Below the pieces are notes generated by a model, which was not told where the DNA came from, searched no databases, and saw only the letters and a list, made by a program, of their open reading frames with translations. Below are positions 34,895-43,443 of a stretch of DNA of 64,000 nucleotides, piece by piece (the first letter of the stretch is position 1; the number at the start of each line of letters is the position of its first letter). The translations under genes and the position numbers were made by a program. The stretch covers positions 744,001 through 808,000 of the forward strand of contig NZ_JAPQNS010000001.1 of assembly GCF_028867935.1 (NCBI RefSeq), given 5' to 3'. Source of the DNA: Flavobacterium sp. SUN052 (lineage in GTDB: Bacteria > Bacteroidota > Bacteroidia > Flavobacteriales > Flavobacteriaceae).

Positions 34895-36658
34895 CTAAAC
34901 GGGTTTGACAGGAAATTGCAGGTACGACGAGTGCGAGCCGCCCGTGTGGATGATGTGCTGTCCTTTGTTGTCGGGTACATAACCGGGTGTGCCGGGCATG
35001 ATTGCACCTAAATCATTTTTTGAGCTAATCACCAATCGCAGCTGTTCGCCGGGGTAAAACGCCATGCCAATAGGGAAGAGGTCAATCTCAATGTCCGCTA
35101 TCTTGCCCGCTTGCAGTTTTTCAACCCGGTCGAAGCTGTGTGCAGGCACCTCGTCTGTCGAAAGCGTTTCGTCCAGATGCCGGGCCGAAACCCGTAACCG
35201 GCCATTTGACCCCTTGTAGCGGAGAACAGACCCGCCCCGTTCAGTGAGGTCCTGCATCAACGCACCCTGATTGGGTACGATAAATTGTTGCAGATGATTG
35301 CCGTGAATATCGAGCTTCTGGACTAAAATAAACAGATCCATGTCGTCTGCCCCTTTGGCTTCTACCCATAGGTGCGCTTTGGGATAGCCAACCAGAACGG
35401 TTTGCTTGTCAAAACGAATCGTGAATGAGGCCAAACCGGGGTCGCCCTGGGTATCATACAATACAGGTACCTCCTGCGCGGGCGCTTCGAGGGTCAGGCT
35501 GCGTGACCGGCCGTTGAGGTAGTACTTCTGAGTAATCACGTCTACAGGTGGGAATTCACCAGCGGGCTGGTTGATCAGGTCGCCACCTTCGAAGTCATGC
35601 ACAGCATACCGAACGCGCGGTGTTGTCTCCCAACCGTTATCTTCTCCTTTTAGGTAATAATCGAAAAAACGACGCAAATCCTCTTTGTTGGCTTCTTCGT
35701 AGTAATCGGGCCATTCCTGCGTGTTGTGAATGCGTAGCCACTTCTCCGTTGAAGCCATCCGTCGCCAGGCGCGGAACGTACCTGCCGTGTGCAAGGTATT
35801 CGAATAGCTGGCCACCACGTAGGCGGGCACCGTAATCTTATCGAACTTCGGGATCTTATCTTCCCACAAATCATTATTGGCTAACGGATAGCGTAGAGCT
35901 TCTTCATACACATTCTCGCGCTTGCCTTTACCAACATGGTTTACTTGTAGTCGCTTTGTGAAATGAAGGTCGGGCATTCCGCCCCGCATCGTAAGATCAC
36001 GATACCCGTCACTCAGGCCTTCCCAGGGGTTGATGGCGGCCAGATGTGGGGGTTGTTCGGCGGCTGTGAACCATTGCGAGAAGGCCAGATACGACGTGCC
36101 GCTCATTGCCACCTTGCTGTTGCACCAATCCTGTACGGCGAGCCATTCAATCAGGTCGTGGCAATCTTTCCCCTCCTGTGTTCCGATCATGGCAATGTCA
36201 CCGTCCGAATGGGCTATACCACGTGCATCGGGGTTACAGACCGCGTATCCCTGCGCACACCAGTAAGCTGGGTCCGGCCCTTCGAATTTTGCCAGCCCGG
36301 ACAGCATCCCGTTGTCGAGGCCAAGCATATTGAAAAGGCCGGTTGTTTTGGGGGCCGTGCCACCGCTTTTGCCGTAGGGGCTCCAGGCGACAATAACAGG
36401 TACTTTCTCACTACCTACCGGCCGGAATACATCGACGTAAATTATTGCACCGTCGCGCAGGGTAACGGGAACGTCTTTTTCAAATACTATATCAACTGGC
36501 AGCGGCAGAAATTGGGGGTCTGCCTGATACCCTGCGGGCAGGATTCGGGTACCCGGATCGAATGGACTGAAGATGCCGTGTGCAAACCCTTCTTCGTAGG
36601 TGTAAGCTGGTTCATAAACTGGCATCACCTTTTCTGTGAGTGTCGCTAGATTTTCCAT
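34895..36658 (-). CDS. CocE/NonD family alpha/beta hydrolase (S15 type), 587 aa
   Basis: Residues 60-330 are an alpha/beta hydrolase of the X-Pro dipeptidyl-peptidase/CocE family: VTLRDGAIIYVDVFRPVG, the Ser motif GTSYLAFSQW with S189 as nucleophile, and NPWEGLSDGYRD. The C-terminal ~230 residues are the jelly-roll domain typical of the family (TQKYYLNGRSRSL, DMDLFILVQKLD, GEQLRLVISSKNDLG). No signal peptide is visible. The start chosen is ATG 36658 (MENLATLTEKVM); the open frame runs 42 residues further but into non-family sequence. Members cleave esters, amides or dipeptides; the natural substrate is unknown. It lies 147 bases downstream of an AraC regulator gene on the same strand. Confidence 0.87.
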   Translation of the reverse strand: MENLATLTEKVMPVYEPAYTYEEGFAHGIFSPFDPGTRILPAGYQADPQFLPLPVDIVFEKDVPVTLRDGAIIYVDVFRPVGSEKVPVIVAWSPYGKSGGTAPKTTGLFNMLGLDNGMLSGLAKFEGPDPAYWCAQGYAVCNPDARGIAHSDGDIAMIGTQEGKDCHDLIEWLAVQDWCNSKVAMSGTSYLAFSQWFTAAEQPPHLAAINPWEGLSDGYRDLTMRGGMPDLHFTKRLQVNHVGKGKRENVYEEALRYPLANNDLWEDKIPKFDKITVPAYVVASYSNTLHTAGTFRAWRRMASTEKWLRIHNTQEWPDYYEEANKEDLRRFFDYYLKGEDNGWETTPRVRYAVHDFEGGDLINQPAGEFPPVDVITQKYYLNGRSRSLTLEAPAQEVPVLYDTQGDPGLASFTIRFDKQTVLVGYPKAHLWVEAKGADDMDLFILVQKLDIHGNHLQQFIVPNQGALMQDLTERGGSVLRYKGSNGRLRVSARHLDETLSTDEVPAHSFDRVEKLQAGKIADIEIDLFPIGMAFYPGEQLRLVISSKNDLGAIMPGTPGYVPDNKGQHIIHTGGSHSSYLQFPVKPV

Positions 36659-36746
36659 TTTATTTAAGTTTTTGTGAATTGTGAATCTCTTTTTACCTGT
36701 TGAGTGCTGCCAGGAACTGATGCGATTAGCAGCCCGATCAGTGAGA

Positions 36747-36754
36747 CAAAGGTA
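36747..36754 (-). promoter_or_regulatory. Bacteroidota-type -7 box upstream of the CocE gene
   Basis: On the minus strand TACCTTTG matches TAnnTTTG exactly. A partial -33 (TTTA) lies about 22 bases upstream. The predicted leader is about 80 bases. This suggests that the hydrolase has its own promoter rather than depending only on the AraC gene transcript. Confidence 0.4.
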
Positions 36755-36805
36755 TTGGGAGGTCATCCCGGAGAGATAAACCATTCAAACCAAAAACTAT
36801 AAATT

Positions 36806-37684
36806 TCAAACCTCGCGGACGCGGTAAAATTTGGGTGTATTACCCGTTCCCTTTTTAATGAAATTACTGAAGTAGTTGGGATATTCAAACCCCAGCGCAT
36901 AGGCAATATCAGCTACACTCCAATCGGTATAACGCAGTAAGGTTGTAGCTTCCGCCGTGATCCGCTCGGCGATGAGCGTGGTAGTCGATTTCCCGGTTAT
37001 TTCTTTGACAGCGCGGTTCAGGTAGTTTACATGAATGGAGAGGAGGCTCGCATAGTCCTGGGCCGTTTTGAGTTTCAAAGGCGCATTCATGTTTTCAATC
37101 GGAAACTGCCGCTCAAGCAGTTCCATAAACTGGGTGGTAATTCGTAACGAGGCACTGCTGAATTGTACAAAGTGCTCAGTTGGCTGCATCTGCAAGGCTT
37201 CATGAACAATGAGCTGGATATAATTGCGCATCAGATCGTCTTTATACAGGTAATCAGTCGAATCGCTGGCAATCATTGTGTCAAAAATTCCGGCGAGCCT
37301 GGCTTGCTGCTGTGCGTCGAGTTTGAAGGCGGGCGTCCCGTTTACGTTAAATAAGGGGGATTGCTGAAGGCTTTCTAAACGCTCAAGAGGCTTCATGAAA
37401 GCTTCAGTGAAAACGCAGGAATAGCCGGTATGATTCTCCGACAGGATTTCGGTGGCGTAGGGCACGCGGGAATTGGCAAAGAACAGGTACACGCCGTCGA
37501 GGTGGATAACCCGGTCGTCGTAGTGTATCTTACTGTTCCCCATACTAAGCAGAATCAAATAGAAGTGCCGCCGACCGAAGGCTGTCGGTTTACTTTTCGG
37601 TACGTTGTTCCGACTGACTTTAAAACCTTTAAGCTTTAAGACGGATTTTAAGGCTGGATCTGGAAATTCAACAGGAGATTTCAT
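36806..37684 (-). CDS. AraC family transcriptional regulator, 292 aa
   Basis: The last ~100 residues are an AraC-type double helix-turn-helix (LLSIHVNYLNRAVKEITGKSTTTLIAERITAEATTLLRYTDWSVADIAYALGFEYPNYFSNFIKKGTG), with the family pattern IAYALGF.YPNYFSNFIKK in the second helix-turn-helix. The N-terminal part is a cupin-like ligand domain (HFYLILLSMGNSKIHYDDRVIHLDGVYLFFANSRVPY). ATG 37684 gives a start at MKSPVEFPDPALKSVL; an upstream TTG-like extension to 37726 overlaps the following gene region and is less likely. The adjacent CocE hydrolase, transcribed in the same direction, is the natural candidate target. Confidence 0.9.
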   Translation of the reverse strand: MKSPVEFPDPALKSVLKLKGFKVSRNNVPKSKPTAFGRRHFYLILLSMGNSKIHYDDRVIHLDGVYLFFANSRVPYATEILSENHTGYSCVFTEAFMKPLERLESLQQSPLFNVNGTPAFKLDAQQQARLAGIFDTMIASDSTDYLYKDDLMRNYIQLIVHEALQMQPTEHFVQFSSASLRITTQFMELLERQFPIENMNAPLKLKTAQDYASLLSIHVNYLNRAVKEITGKSTTTLIAERITAEATTLLRYTDWSVADIAYALGFEYPNYFSNFIKKGTGNTPKFYRVREV

Positions 37685-37716
37685 AGGTCGTAAAAGTACA
37701 GAAATCAATACAAACT

Positions 37717-38862
37717 CTAACGCCAATTCGCAGTTGTAGTGGTTACAACTTCACAAAGGGTGTCAACCTCTCCAGACAGGTTGAAAACACTCATGATCTG
37801 CTGGCGAAATGTGTTTGCAGAGAAATGATACGCCCGCTCACGGGCTGCTTCTGCCATGTGTAGATAGATGGCCATGGTTGATGATAGTCGCTGAAGCGTT
37901 GCTACCAGTGCGTCGGAGTCAAAGACATTGATCTTGAACCCCTCAACGCCATCCTCAATTAGTTCGCAAATACCCCCAACGGGTGGCACAATTACTGGTC
38001 GGCCGCAGGCCATAGCCTCTAGAATGGTCATGCCGAAGGTTTCGATCCAGGCGTCGGGGTGCGACAGATTGAGAACCACATGCGCCTGTTGATAGAAGGG
38101 GAGCGTATCGGTTTGAGCCGGAAATACGAAACAGTTAGCAGACGGGTTTGTCCGCTGCATAAACCCCTCGAAACCAGTTTTAGATTCGTTCAAAACGAGC
38201 AAAAACCGGATATTCGGTAATTGGCGAGCTGTCTCAATAAACTCGTATACGCCTTTGTAGGCTTTGTTAGAGCAGAGCATGAGCGCCGTAAATGGATCGT
38301 TCATGTTTGGAGTATATACCTGACTGGCTCTACTGGTGAATGACTCGGGTAAGGAGTTGTAGATCAAGCGAGAGACAGGCCGGACGAGGGCCGTTTGCCG
38401 ACGGGTATATTCGGATACAAATACCACCTGTTGGGCTGTTAAGTCGGCAATGGCAATTAGCCATGCTTTTAATAGCCAGGGTTTTATACTTACCTCGTGT
38501 ACATGATACACTACCCGGCAACCACGCAGCCAACCCGCCAATGCGGCCCCAAACGGCAATAAAGTATTGATATAAACCTGATCCGTTGACCGGAGAATGA
38601 ATAGAAATTTGACGAACAGGCGAAGCTGAACACTCAGGTAATACCAGAGCGTCAATACCTTGGACGGGTGCCATTTATACCGAATTTCAGTGGTAGTTAT
38701 ACCATCAATGTTGCTCAGAAAGCCGCTTTCCAAGGGTGTTGCTGTGAATAATAGAACGTCAGTAGAGGCCTGTTGCAAGGCTTCAAGTGCCTGCCGGAAA
38801 ACCAATGGACTCCCGCTCCAATCGTTAAGCAGATGGACCGCAATAATTCGCTTCGGTTGCAT
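37717..38862 (-). CDS. Glycosyltransferase family 4, 381 aa
   Basis: A GT-B fold glycosyltransferase: N-terminal acceptor domain from MQPKRIIAVHLLNDWSGSPLV, and a C-terminal group 1 domain with FTALMLCSNKAYKGVYEFIETA, HVVLNLSHPDAWIETFGMTILEAMACGRPVIVPP, in which the E-x7-E type donor site is TFGMTILEAMACG. ATG 38862 is taken as start; it overlaps the end of the preceding glycosyltransferase by 38 bases, and the frame continuing to 39045 is antisense-free coding overlap without family likeness. It is the last gene of the operon that begins with the three-domain fusion at 43342. Sugar specificity is unknown. Confidence 0.87.
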   Translation of the reverse strand: MQPKRIIAVHLLNDWSGSPLVFRQALEALQQASTDVLLFTATPLESGFLSNIDGITTTEIRYKWHPSKVLTLWYYLSVQLRLFVKFLFILRSTDQVYINTLLPFGAALAGWLRGCRVVYHVHEVSIKPWLLKAWLIAIADLTAQQVVFVSEYTRRQTALVRPVSRLIYNSLPESFTSRASQVYTPNMNDPFTALMLCSNKAYKGVYEFIETARQLPNIRFLLVLNESKTGFEGFMQRTNPSANCFVFPAQTDTLPFYQQAHVVLNLSHPDAWIETFGMTILEAMACGRPVIVPPVGGICELIEDGVEGFKINVFDSDALVATLQRLSSTMAIYLHMAEAARERAYHFSANTFRQQIMSVFNLSGEVDTLCEVVTTTTANWR

Positions 38863-40120
38863 AGAATGAGTTGACTGTAAGAGGATTGTTTTCCAGGACG
38901 GCGCTGTACACTTGCCGGAGTTGATGACCACGCACCGACCAGTTGAAGGCGGTATCGAATCGTTGGCGGGCCAGCTGTTGTTCGTGCTTATACAAAGCTG
39001 GTGACTGGAACAGATTGTGAAGACGAGTGGCCAGTTGCTTTTCACCGGTGATTAGATCCGTTTCGGCAACTCGCAAAGACGAATCGGGATGCGTGAAGCG
39101 GCCGGGGCCTTCGTTATCCCAACAGACCACGGGGAGACCATAACTCATGGCTTCGGCCACCACCATGCCTGCCCCCTCATGCGAGGGAAATAGAAAAACT
39201 GAGGCTGACTCGTAACAGGCGGCTACACCAGCTTTGGGAAGCCAGTTAATAACGTCCGTGCAATGCCCGATTTGCTCGCTTTCGATAAGTGCCCGAATTA
39301 GGGACTCAGCCGGTCCGCTACCTACCAACGTCAGGCGAGTCCGGTGCTGATCGGCGGGGGTAAGCTCACGGTAAAAACGCGCAAACGCCCGAATCGTACT
39401 GGTAAACCCTTTCAAGGCCACAAACCGCCCTACCGAAAGTATGTGGAAGCAATCCGTTCCTGAATCGGGGACATCAGCGACTGGCTCAGACGCAACAGAA
39501 GGGACAATACTGTATTTATGCGCAGGCAGTCTTAGGGCATCGGCTGCTGCATGATTCATGCATAGTATATGAGCCGCCCGCCGTTTACTCAGCTGTAAAA
39601 ATGGATCTATTTTCCAGAAAGCTTGTTTCAAGGTCCACAATGCCCGGTCCTGAAACCATGCCTTCCTGCCAAATTCCCGTAAAGCATTTTTGGGAATGGC
39701 CGGATGGTGCCCCACGGGTCCCCAAACGAGTGGTTTGCCTAATAACCACAGGAATGTTGGCGTCCAGTCGTTATGAAAATTTACATTATGCACCAGGTCG
39801 ATTGGGAGTTTTTTGCGCCAAAGCCAAATCGCGAGTGTGAATTGCCAGCCGTAGTAATAAATCATTGACAAGAGCGGCCCCTTTTTCCAGAAACGCAGCC
39901 AGAACGGCCAGTCAAAATACAGGAACTGAACCCGTTGCTGAAGTTCGTTCAGTTCGGGATGTTCCGCCCAGTAACGGTCAATTGCCTCCTGATTGTTGGG
40001 CCGAGTTACGGCGATAACGCGCTGGAAGCGGGCAATTTGTACAATAAAATTCCAGCCCATGCCATCTTCTGAACCTTTGTAAGGATTCACGGCGTAAGCG
40101 GTAGCAAGTATGGTTTTCAA
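38825..40120 (-). CDS. Glycosyltransferase family 4, 431 aa (TTG start)
   Basis: The family sequence starts at KTILATAYAVNPYKGSEDGMGWN; no ATG precedes it, but a TTG at 40120 overlaps the stop codon of the acyltransferase gene as TTGA, a typical translational coupling arrangement, so TTG is chosen. GT-B landmarks are DLVHNVNFHNDWTP, FHILSVGRFVALKGFTSTIRAF and ASVFLFPSHEGAGMVVAEAMSYGLPVVCWDNEGP. Related enzymes extend EPS or O-antigen chains in the cytoplasm. It lies in the EPS operon between the hexapeptide acyltransferase and a second GT4 gene. Confidence 0.87.
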   Translation of the reverse strand: MKTILATAYAVNPYKGSEDGMGWNFIVQIARFQRVIAVTRPNNQEAIDRYWAEHPELNELQQRVQFLYFDWPFWLRFWKKGPLLSMIYYYGWQFTLAIWLWRKKLPIDLVHNVNFHNDWTPTFLWLLGKPLVWGPVGHHPAIPKNALREFGRKAWFQDRALWTLKQAFWKIDPFLQLSKRRAAHILCMNHAAADALRLPAHKYSIVPSVASEPVADVPDSGTDCFHILSVGRFVALKGFTSTIRAFARFYRELTPADQHRTRLTLVGSGPAESLIRALIESEQIGHCTDVINWLPKAGVAACYESASVFLFPSHEGAGMVVAEAMSYGLPVVCWDNEGPGRFTHPDSSLRVAETDLITGEKQLATRLHNLFQSPALYKHEQQLARQRFDTAFNWSVRGHQLRQVYSAVLENNPLTVNSFYATEANYCGPSA

Positions 40121-40860
40121 GCGTGAATGAGTGAAAGAGTGGCGGTCCGGTGTTCTGGAGAGTGAACGTGTGAGTCCCGTTGGCGAAGCAGGCGGGCGGG
40201 AACGCCCCCGATGACACTGTTGGCGGGGAAACTTTGTGTGACAACTGCACCGGCAGCTATCACGCAACCATCACCAATAGTGACTCCGTTGAGTACGGTA
40301 ACTTTGCTGCCAATCCAGCAATTGCGGCCAATGGAAATGGGTTTACGATCGACGCCCTGCAACCGGATGGGTACGTCCAAACTGTCGAACTGGTGATTTT
40401 CGGGGTGACAACTGAAGTACTGGCCAATGATACAATCGTCGTCGATGGTTAGGCCACCCGCTCCACCCAGATAAGCAAACTCGCCAATACCCACTCGGTG
40501 TCCAATGCGAATGTAGCGGCCGGGATTGTCGAGCGTTGTGGAAACCACCACCCTGCTAAAAGCCCCAATACTGACCTGATTTCCCAGCCAGATTCCGTCG
40601 GTGCTGATGGCTGATAAATGGACGAAATCGCCTAATTTAAGAAAAGGCCCCCACCGGATTTTGGATAGATTAAAGAACCGAACGCCCCGGCCCCGAATCA
40701 TCCAATTGGATTGCCGCCCCCGAAAGATCAACAGCCCTCCCCGGATCAGAGCCAGGCCCTGTTGCCAGCAGAATGCCAGGATAACGGAGCTAGTCAGCGT
40801 AGAGGAGAAGCGGAAGTTTGGATTGCGGCTCTGGATAATTCGTTCGAGTATCTTTTTCAT
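40117..40860 (-). CDS. Left-handed beta-helix acyltransferase (WcaF/serine acetyltransferase type)
   Basis: The C-terminal ~130 residues are hexapeptide repeats forming a left-handed parallel beta helix (IRIGHRVGIGEFAYLGG, LTIDDDCIIGQYFSCHPENHQF, ISIGRNCWIGSKVTVLNGVTIGDGCVIAAGAVVTQSFPANSVIGGVPARLL). The histidine in SCHPENH corresponds to the catalytic base in this family. The N-terminal region has a hydrophobic helix (LTSSVILAFCWQQGLALIRGGLLIF), so it may be peripheral to the inner membrane. In EPS loci such enzymes acetylate sugar residues. It follows the fusion gene by 28 bases and is coupled by TTGA overlap to a glycosyltransferase. Confidence 0.88.
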   Translation of the reverse strand: MKKILERIIQSRNPNFRFSSTLTSSVILAFCWQQGLALIRGGLLIFRGRQSNWMIRGRGVRFFNLSKIRWGPFLKLGDFVHLSAISTDGIWLGNQVSIGAFSRVVVSTTLDNPGRYIRIGHRVGIGEFAYLGGAGGLTIDDDCIIGQYFSCHPENHQFDSLDVPIRLQGVDRKPISIGRNCWIGSKVTVLNGVTIGDGCVIAAGAVVTQSFPANSVIGGVPARLLRQRDSHVHSPEHRTATLSLIHA

Positions 40861-40888
40861 AATTGTTATCGGTTGATGTGCCCCCGCA

Positions 40889-43342
40889 CTAACTCAATCG
40901 TTGAATGCGGTTAAAAATCCGACTAAGAGTCAGCGACAAATCCTGATTCAGAAGGGGCATATAATCCGACTTCGGATACTGTTTTTGCAAGGTGTCGAAA
41001 AGGCCGAGGTAGCTCTGGGTCAGGTGGGTGATGGTAGCCGAGTCGAGCTCTTGTTTCCGGCGCAGAATCTCTTCGGGTGGGGCGTATAAAAAAATGTTAA
41101 GTCGGGGTTTCAATAACAGGCTATACAACCGTCCTGCCAGACCCGAAGGTAGTTGTAGGTTGCTCCGGCGACTGTCGTTGATGAAGTCGAAATAATAGCG
41201 GTCGTACAGCACGATGTAGCCACGCCACACATATTTGATCTGTATGTAGAACTGCCCCAGCAGGTAATCGGCAAAGTAATACCCGAAGCGCAACAGCGAC
41301 GAAACCCCGCTCTGGTTGGTGCCTTGCCGGGGAAGTCGGTCAGCCGATCGTTGTTCGGCTGCTTTCCGCCCGTATTTCCAGGCGCTGAGAATGGGCAGCA
41401 GTGACGGGCGATGGCGGAGCACAACTACCCGTTGCCGTAGTCGCTTTTCAATTTCGTACTTCGTCTGCTCAATCACAGTCGACTTGCCCGCCCCATCGAC
41501 TCCGCTGAATGTGACAATCATGCCCCGCCGGAACCCAAATGACCGCAGCGTATCCCATCCATAAGCCAATGTGTTGATCATTCCCCGCCAGCCTCTGTTT
41601 TGGGGTAATTTGCGAACGGTTTTGGTAAGCTCTTTGGAGGTTGACCCTGGGGCCTCGGCTCCAAACAAAGCCAGGTAACGTGCAGGGACAGGGGCGTTGT
41701 TGAGGCCGTAAAAAAGGCGTACGTAAGTTTTGTCGGTTTCGAAAGTTGGCACTTTCAGGCCGTGGGAAGCCAGGGTTGCCTGTTCCCAAACGGACTTGGC
41801 AGGCATAAACTCCAACTGCTTCCGTTTGAAGGCCCAAATCAGATCGAGGTGGAGAAATGTACCATCATGACACTGGAAATGAAGCTGTTTCATAAAGCTG
41901 CGGTGCTCTACAACCACCTGATTTATGCAGGGATGCTGCTGGAGATACCGAGTCAATTGATTCGCTACAGACTGTGGCATACACAAATCCAGGTCCGACG
42001 CTTCGGACAAGGCATCCAACTGGGTAGGCATAAATTTGAGAGCCGCATACGGTTGCTGATGCAGCCATACCGACACATCGTGCAGAACCAACTGACGGTC
42101 GGTAGGGCCGTTTTTCTGACTCAGCCAATACGTGAGCGCATCGTTCCAGGTTGTCAGTAGCCAGCTTACCTGTTGGTGCCATTCGGCCTGCCGACTGTAT
42201 ACCGATAGGTAGTAGGTTACGGTATGAACCAGGTAAAGCATCTCGGCCAGATCGGTATCTACCCGATACGACTCACTAAACAATTGCCACTCCGGTTGGC
42301 TCAAGGTGGCGTCAACATCGCGCCGGACAGCGGTAAAGCCCTGATTACCCAAAAGGGTGTTTGACTGGTACAAGAAATGGAATAGATCGTATAAGCCCGG
42401 TAACTCGGCCCGGTACAATTCCCAATCGATGACAACGAGTTTGTTCTCGTTTAACATCATGTTCCAGGGGGTGAAATCACCGTGGGCTGCTGCTACCGAC
42501 ACCAGCATTTGTTCGTTCAAACTAGTCATCAGATGGTCAAGTTTGTCGAGCAGGCTGACCGGTATGCGGGGGTCGTTGGCCCGCCGAACCTGGATAAGCG
42601 TATCTTTTGCTTCCTGCCAAAAGGTCGCCTGACGTAGCGGCTTATTTCGCCAGTTGCGGCTAAGTAGTTCGCTCAGGGCACCCGTAGGTAAATCGGCGAG
42701 TTGATTTACTGGTCGGGTCGTGGTTGCCCCCATATCCTGTTGAACCAGAACACTCTGAGCTAACGACTGCTGCTTATAAGCGTTGAGTCTGGGCACATAA
42801 ATTTGCTCAAACGGTTGGCGCTGATTGCGTCGCAGGGCAACCGCTTCGGTTTGCAGGTTGGCCGTAGCAGCGGGCATAAGGGCGATTTTGGCAAAGAAAC
42901 TCTGGTTAGCATGGGTGCTGTACCAAAGCACCAGTTTACGGTTGGGCCCTGCTGTACCCGTAAACAACGCCCACCGGCTTAGCTGAGTGCGTTTCAGCAG
43001 TCGATAACCAGCTTCGGTGGTGTAAAACGTAAGCCGGTCCTGAGCTGCCCAACGCCCTAGTTTTAACCGAAAAAGAAGCCGCACCAGCCAAACGAATGCC
43101 TTTGCTTTACGGGTGCCGCCATGATAAAACCGGAGAAAGTCGGGTTGTTCGGCCCTGACTGGCCAGAGCCAGCGTATACTGCCATCAGCGTTGCGAATCA
43201 GCGAACAGGAGATAGGGCAAGTGTGGGTTAGCGACGGTTTATCTGTGATCGGAAGATCAATCGTTGCCAGCCCCGTCTGCAAGCGTTGAACGTCTGATGA
43301 GTAGTCGTAGTGGGTCATGCCAACATGTATTACCAGTTCCAT
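40889..43342 (-). CDS. Three-domain fusion: APH-like kinase, nucleotidyltransferase-like and thymidylate-kinase-like domains, 817 aa
   Basis: The N-terminal half ends in a phosphotransferase (APH/choline kinase) fold: H287-GDFTPWN294 is the catalytic HxDxxxxN motif, with D289 as catalytic base, and VVIDW at 303-307 gives the metal aspartate D306. Residues ~430-560 resemble a nucleotidyltransferase, with S449-DLDL. The C-terminus is a P-loop kinase of thymidylate-kinase type: G614-VDGAGKST622, then YDRYYFDFINDSRR as a DRY/DRH-like lid region. I know of no single named family with this order. A sigma-54 promoter lies only 17 bases upstream of this ATG, so the ATG at 43318 (MTHYDYSSDV) is a credible alternative. 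It heads the operon with the acyltransferase and two glycosyltransferases, so a role in preparing an activated EPS building block is inferred. Confidence 0.8.
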   Translation of the reverse strand: MELVIHVGMTHYDYSSDVQRLQTGLATIDLPITDKPSLTHTCPISCSLIRNADGSIRWLWPVRAEQPDFLRFYHGGTRKAKAFVWLVRLLFRLKLGRWAAQDRLTFYTTEAGYRLLKRTQLSRWALFTGTAGPNRKLVLWYSTHANQSFFAKIALMPAATANLQTEAVALRRNQRQPFEQIYVPRLNAYKQQSLAQSVLVQQDMGATTTRPVNQLADLPTGALSELLSRNWRNKPLRQATFWQEAKDTLIQVRRANDPRIPVSLLDKLDHLMTSLNEQMLVSVAAAHGDFTPWNMMLNENKLVVIDWELYRAELPGLYDLFHFLYQSNTLLGNQGFTAVRRDVDATLSQPEWQLFSESYRVDTDLAEMLYLVHTVTYYLSVYSRQAEWHQQVSWLLTTWNDALTYWLSQKNGPTDRQLVLHDVSVWLHQQPYAALKFMPTQLDALSEASDLDLCMPQSVANQLTRYLQQHPCINQVVVEHRSFMKQLHFQCHDGTFLHLDLIWAFKRKQLEFMPAKSVWEQATLASHGLKVPTFETDKTYVRLFYGLNNAPVPARYLALFGAEAPGSTSKELTKTVRKLPQNRGWRGMINTLAYGWDTLRSFGFRRGMIVTFSGVDGAGKSTVIEQTKYEIEKRLRQRVVVLRHRPSLLPILSAWKYGRKAAEQRSADRLPRQGTNQSGVSSLLRFGYYFADYLLGQFYIQIKYVWRGYIVLYDRYYFDFINDSRRSNLQLPSGLAGRLYSLLLKPRLNIFLYAPPEEILRRKQELDSATITHLTQSYLGLFDTLQKQYPKSDYMPLLNQDLSLTLSRIFNRIQRLS

Positions 43343-43358
43343 GCCAAGGCCCGGAAAA

Positions 43359-43375
43359 GGCGAAATGAATGCCTG
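43359..43375 (-). promoter_or_regulatory. Sigma-54 promoter P3 upstream of the fusion-gene operon
   Basis: On the minus strand CAGGCATTCATTTCGCC has GG-N10-GC, GGCA at -24 and TTTCGC at -12, a fair sigma-54 match. It lies in the 101-base gap between the wzy-like gene and the fusion gene. The predicted start near 43348 gives a very short leader to ATG 43342 or about 30 bases to ATG 43318. Confidence 0.6.
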
Positions 43376-43418
43376 GAGGCTGTTTTTGGGTGGATGCAGT
43401 TCCGCCGGTGGGAAAGTG

Positions 43419-43435
43419 GTTCCAGAAATTGGAAA
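43419..43435. promoter_or_regulatory. Activator-site palindrome, P3 copy
   Basis: GTTCCAGAAATTGGAAA matches TTTCCA-N5-TGGAAA with one change at the outermost left base. It is centred about 54 bases upstream of the -24 box of P3 and just beyond the stop codon side of the wzy-like gene. Confidence 0.6.
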
Positions 43436-43443
43436 GCCGTCTG

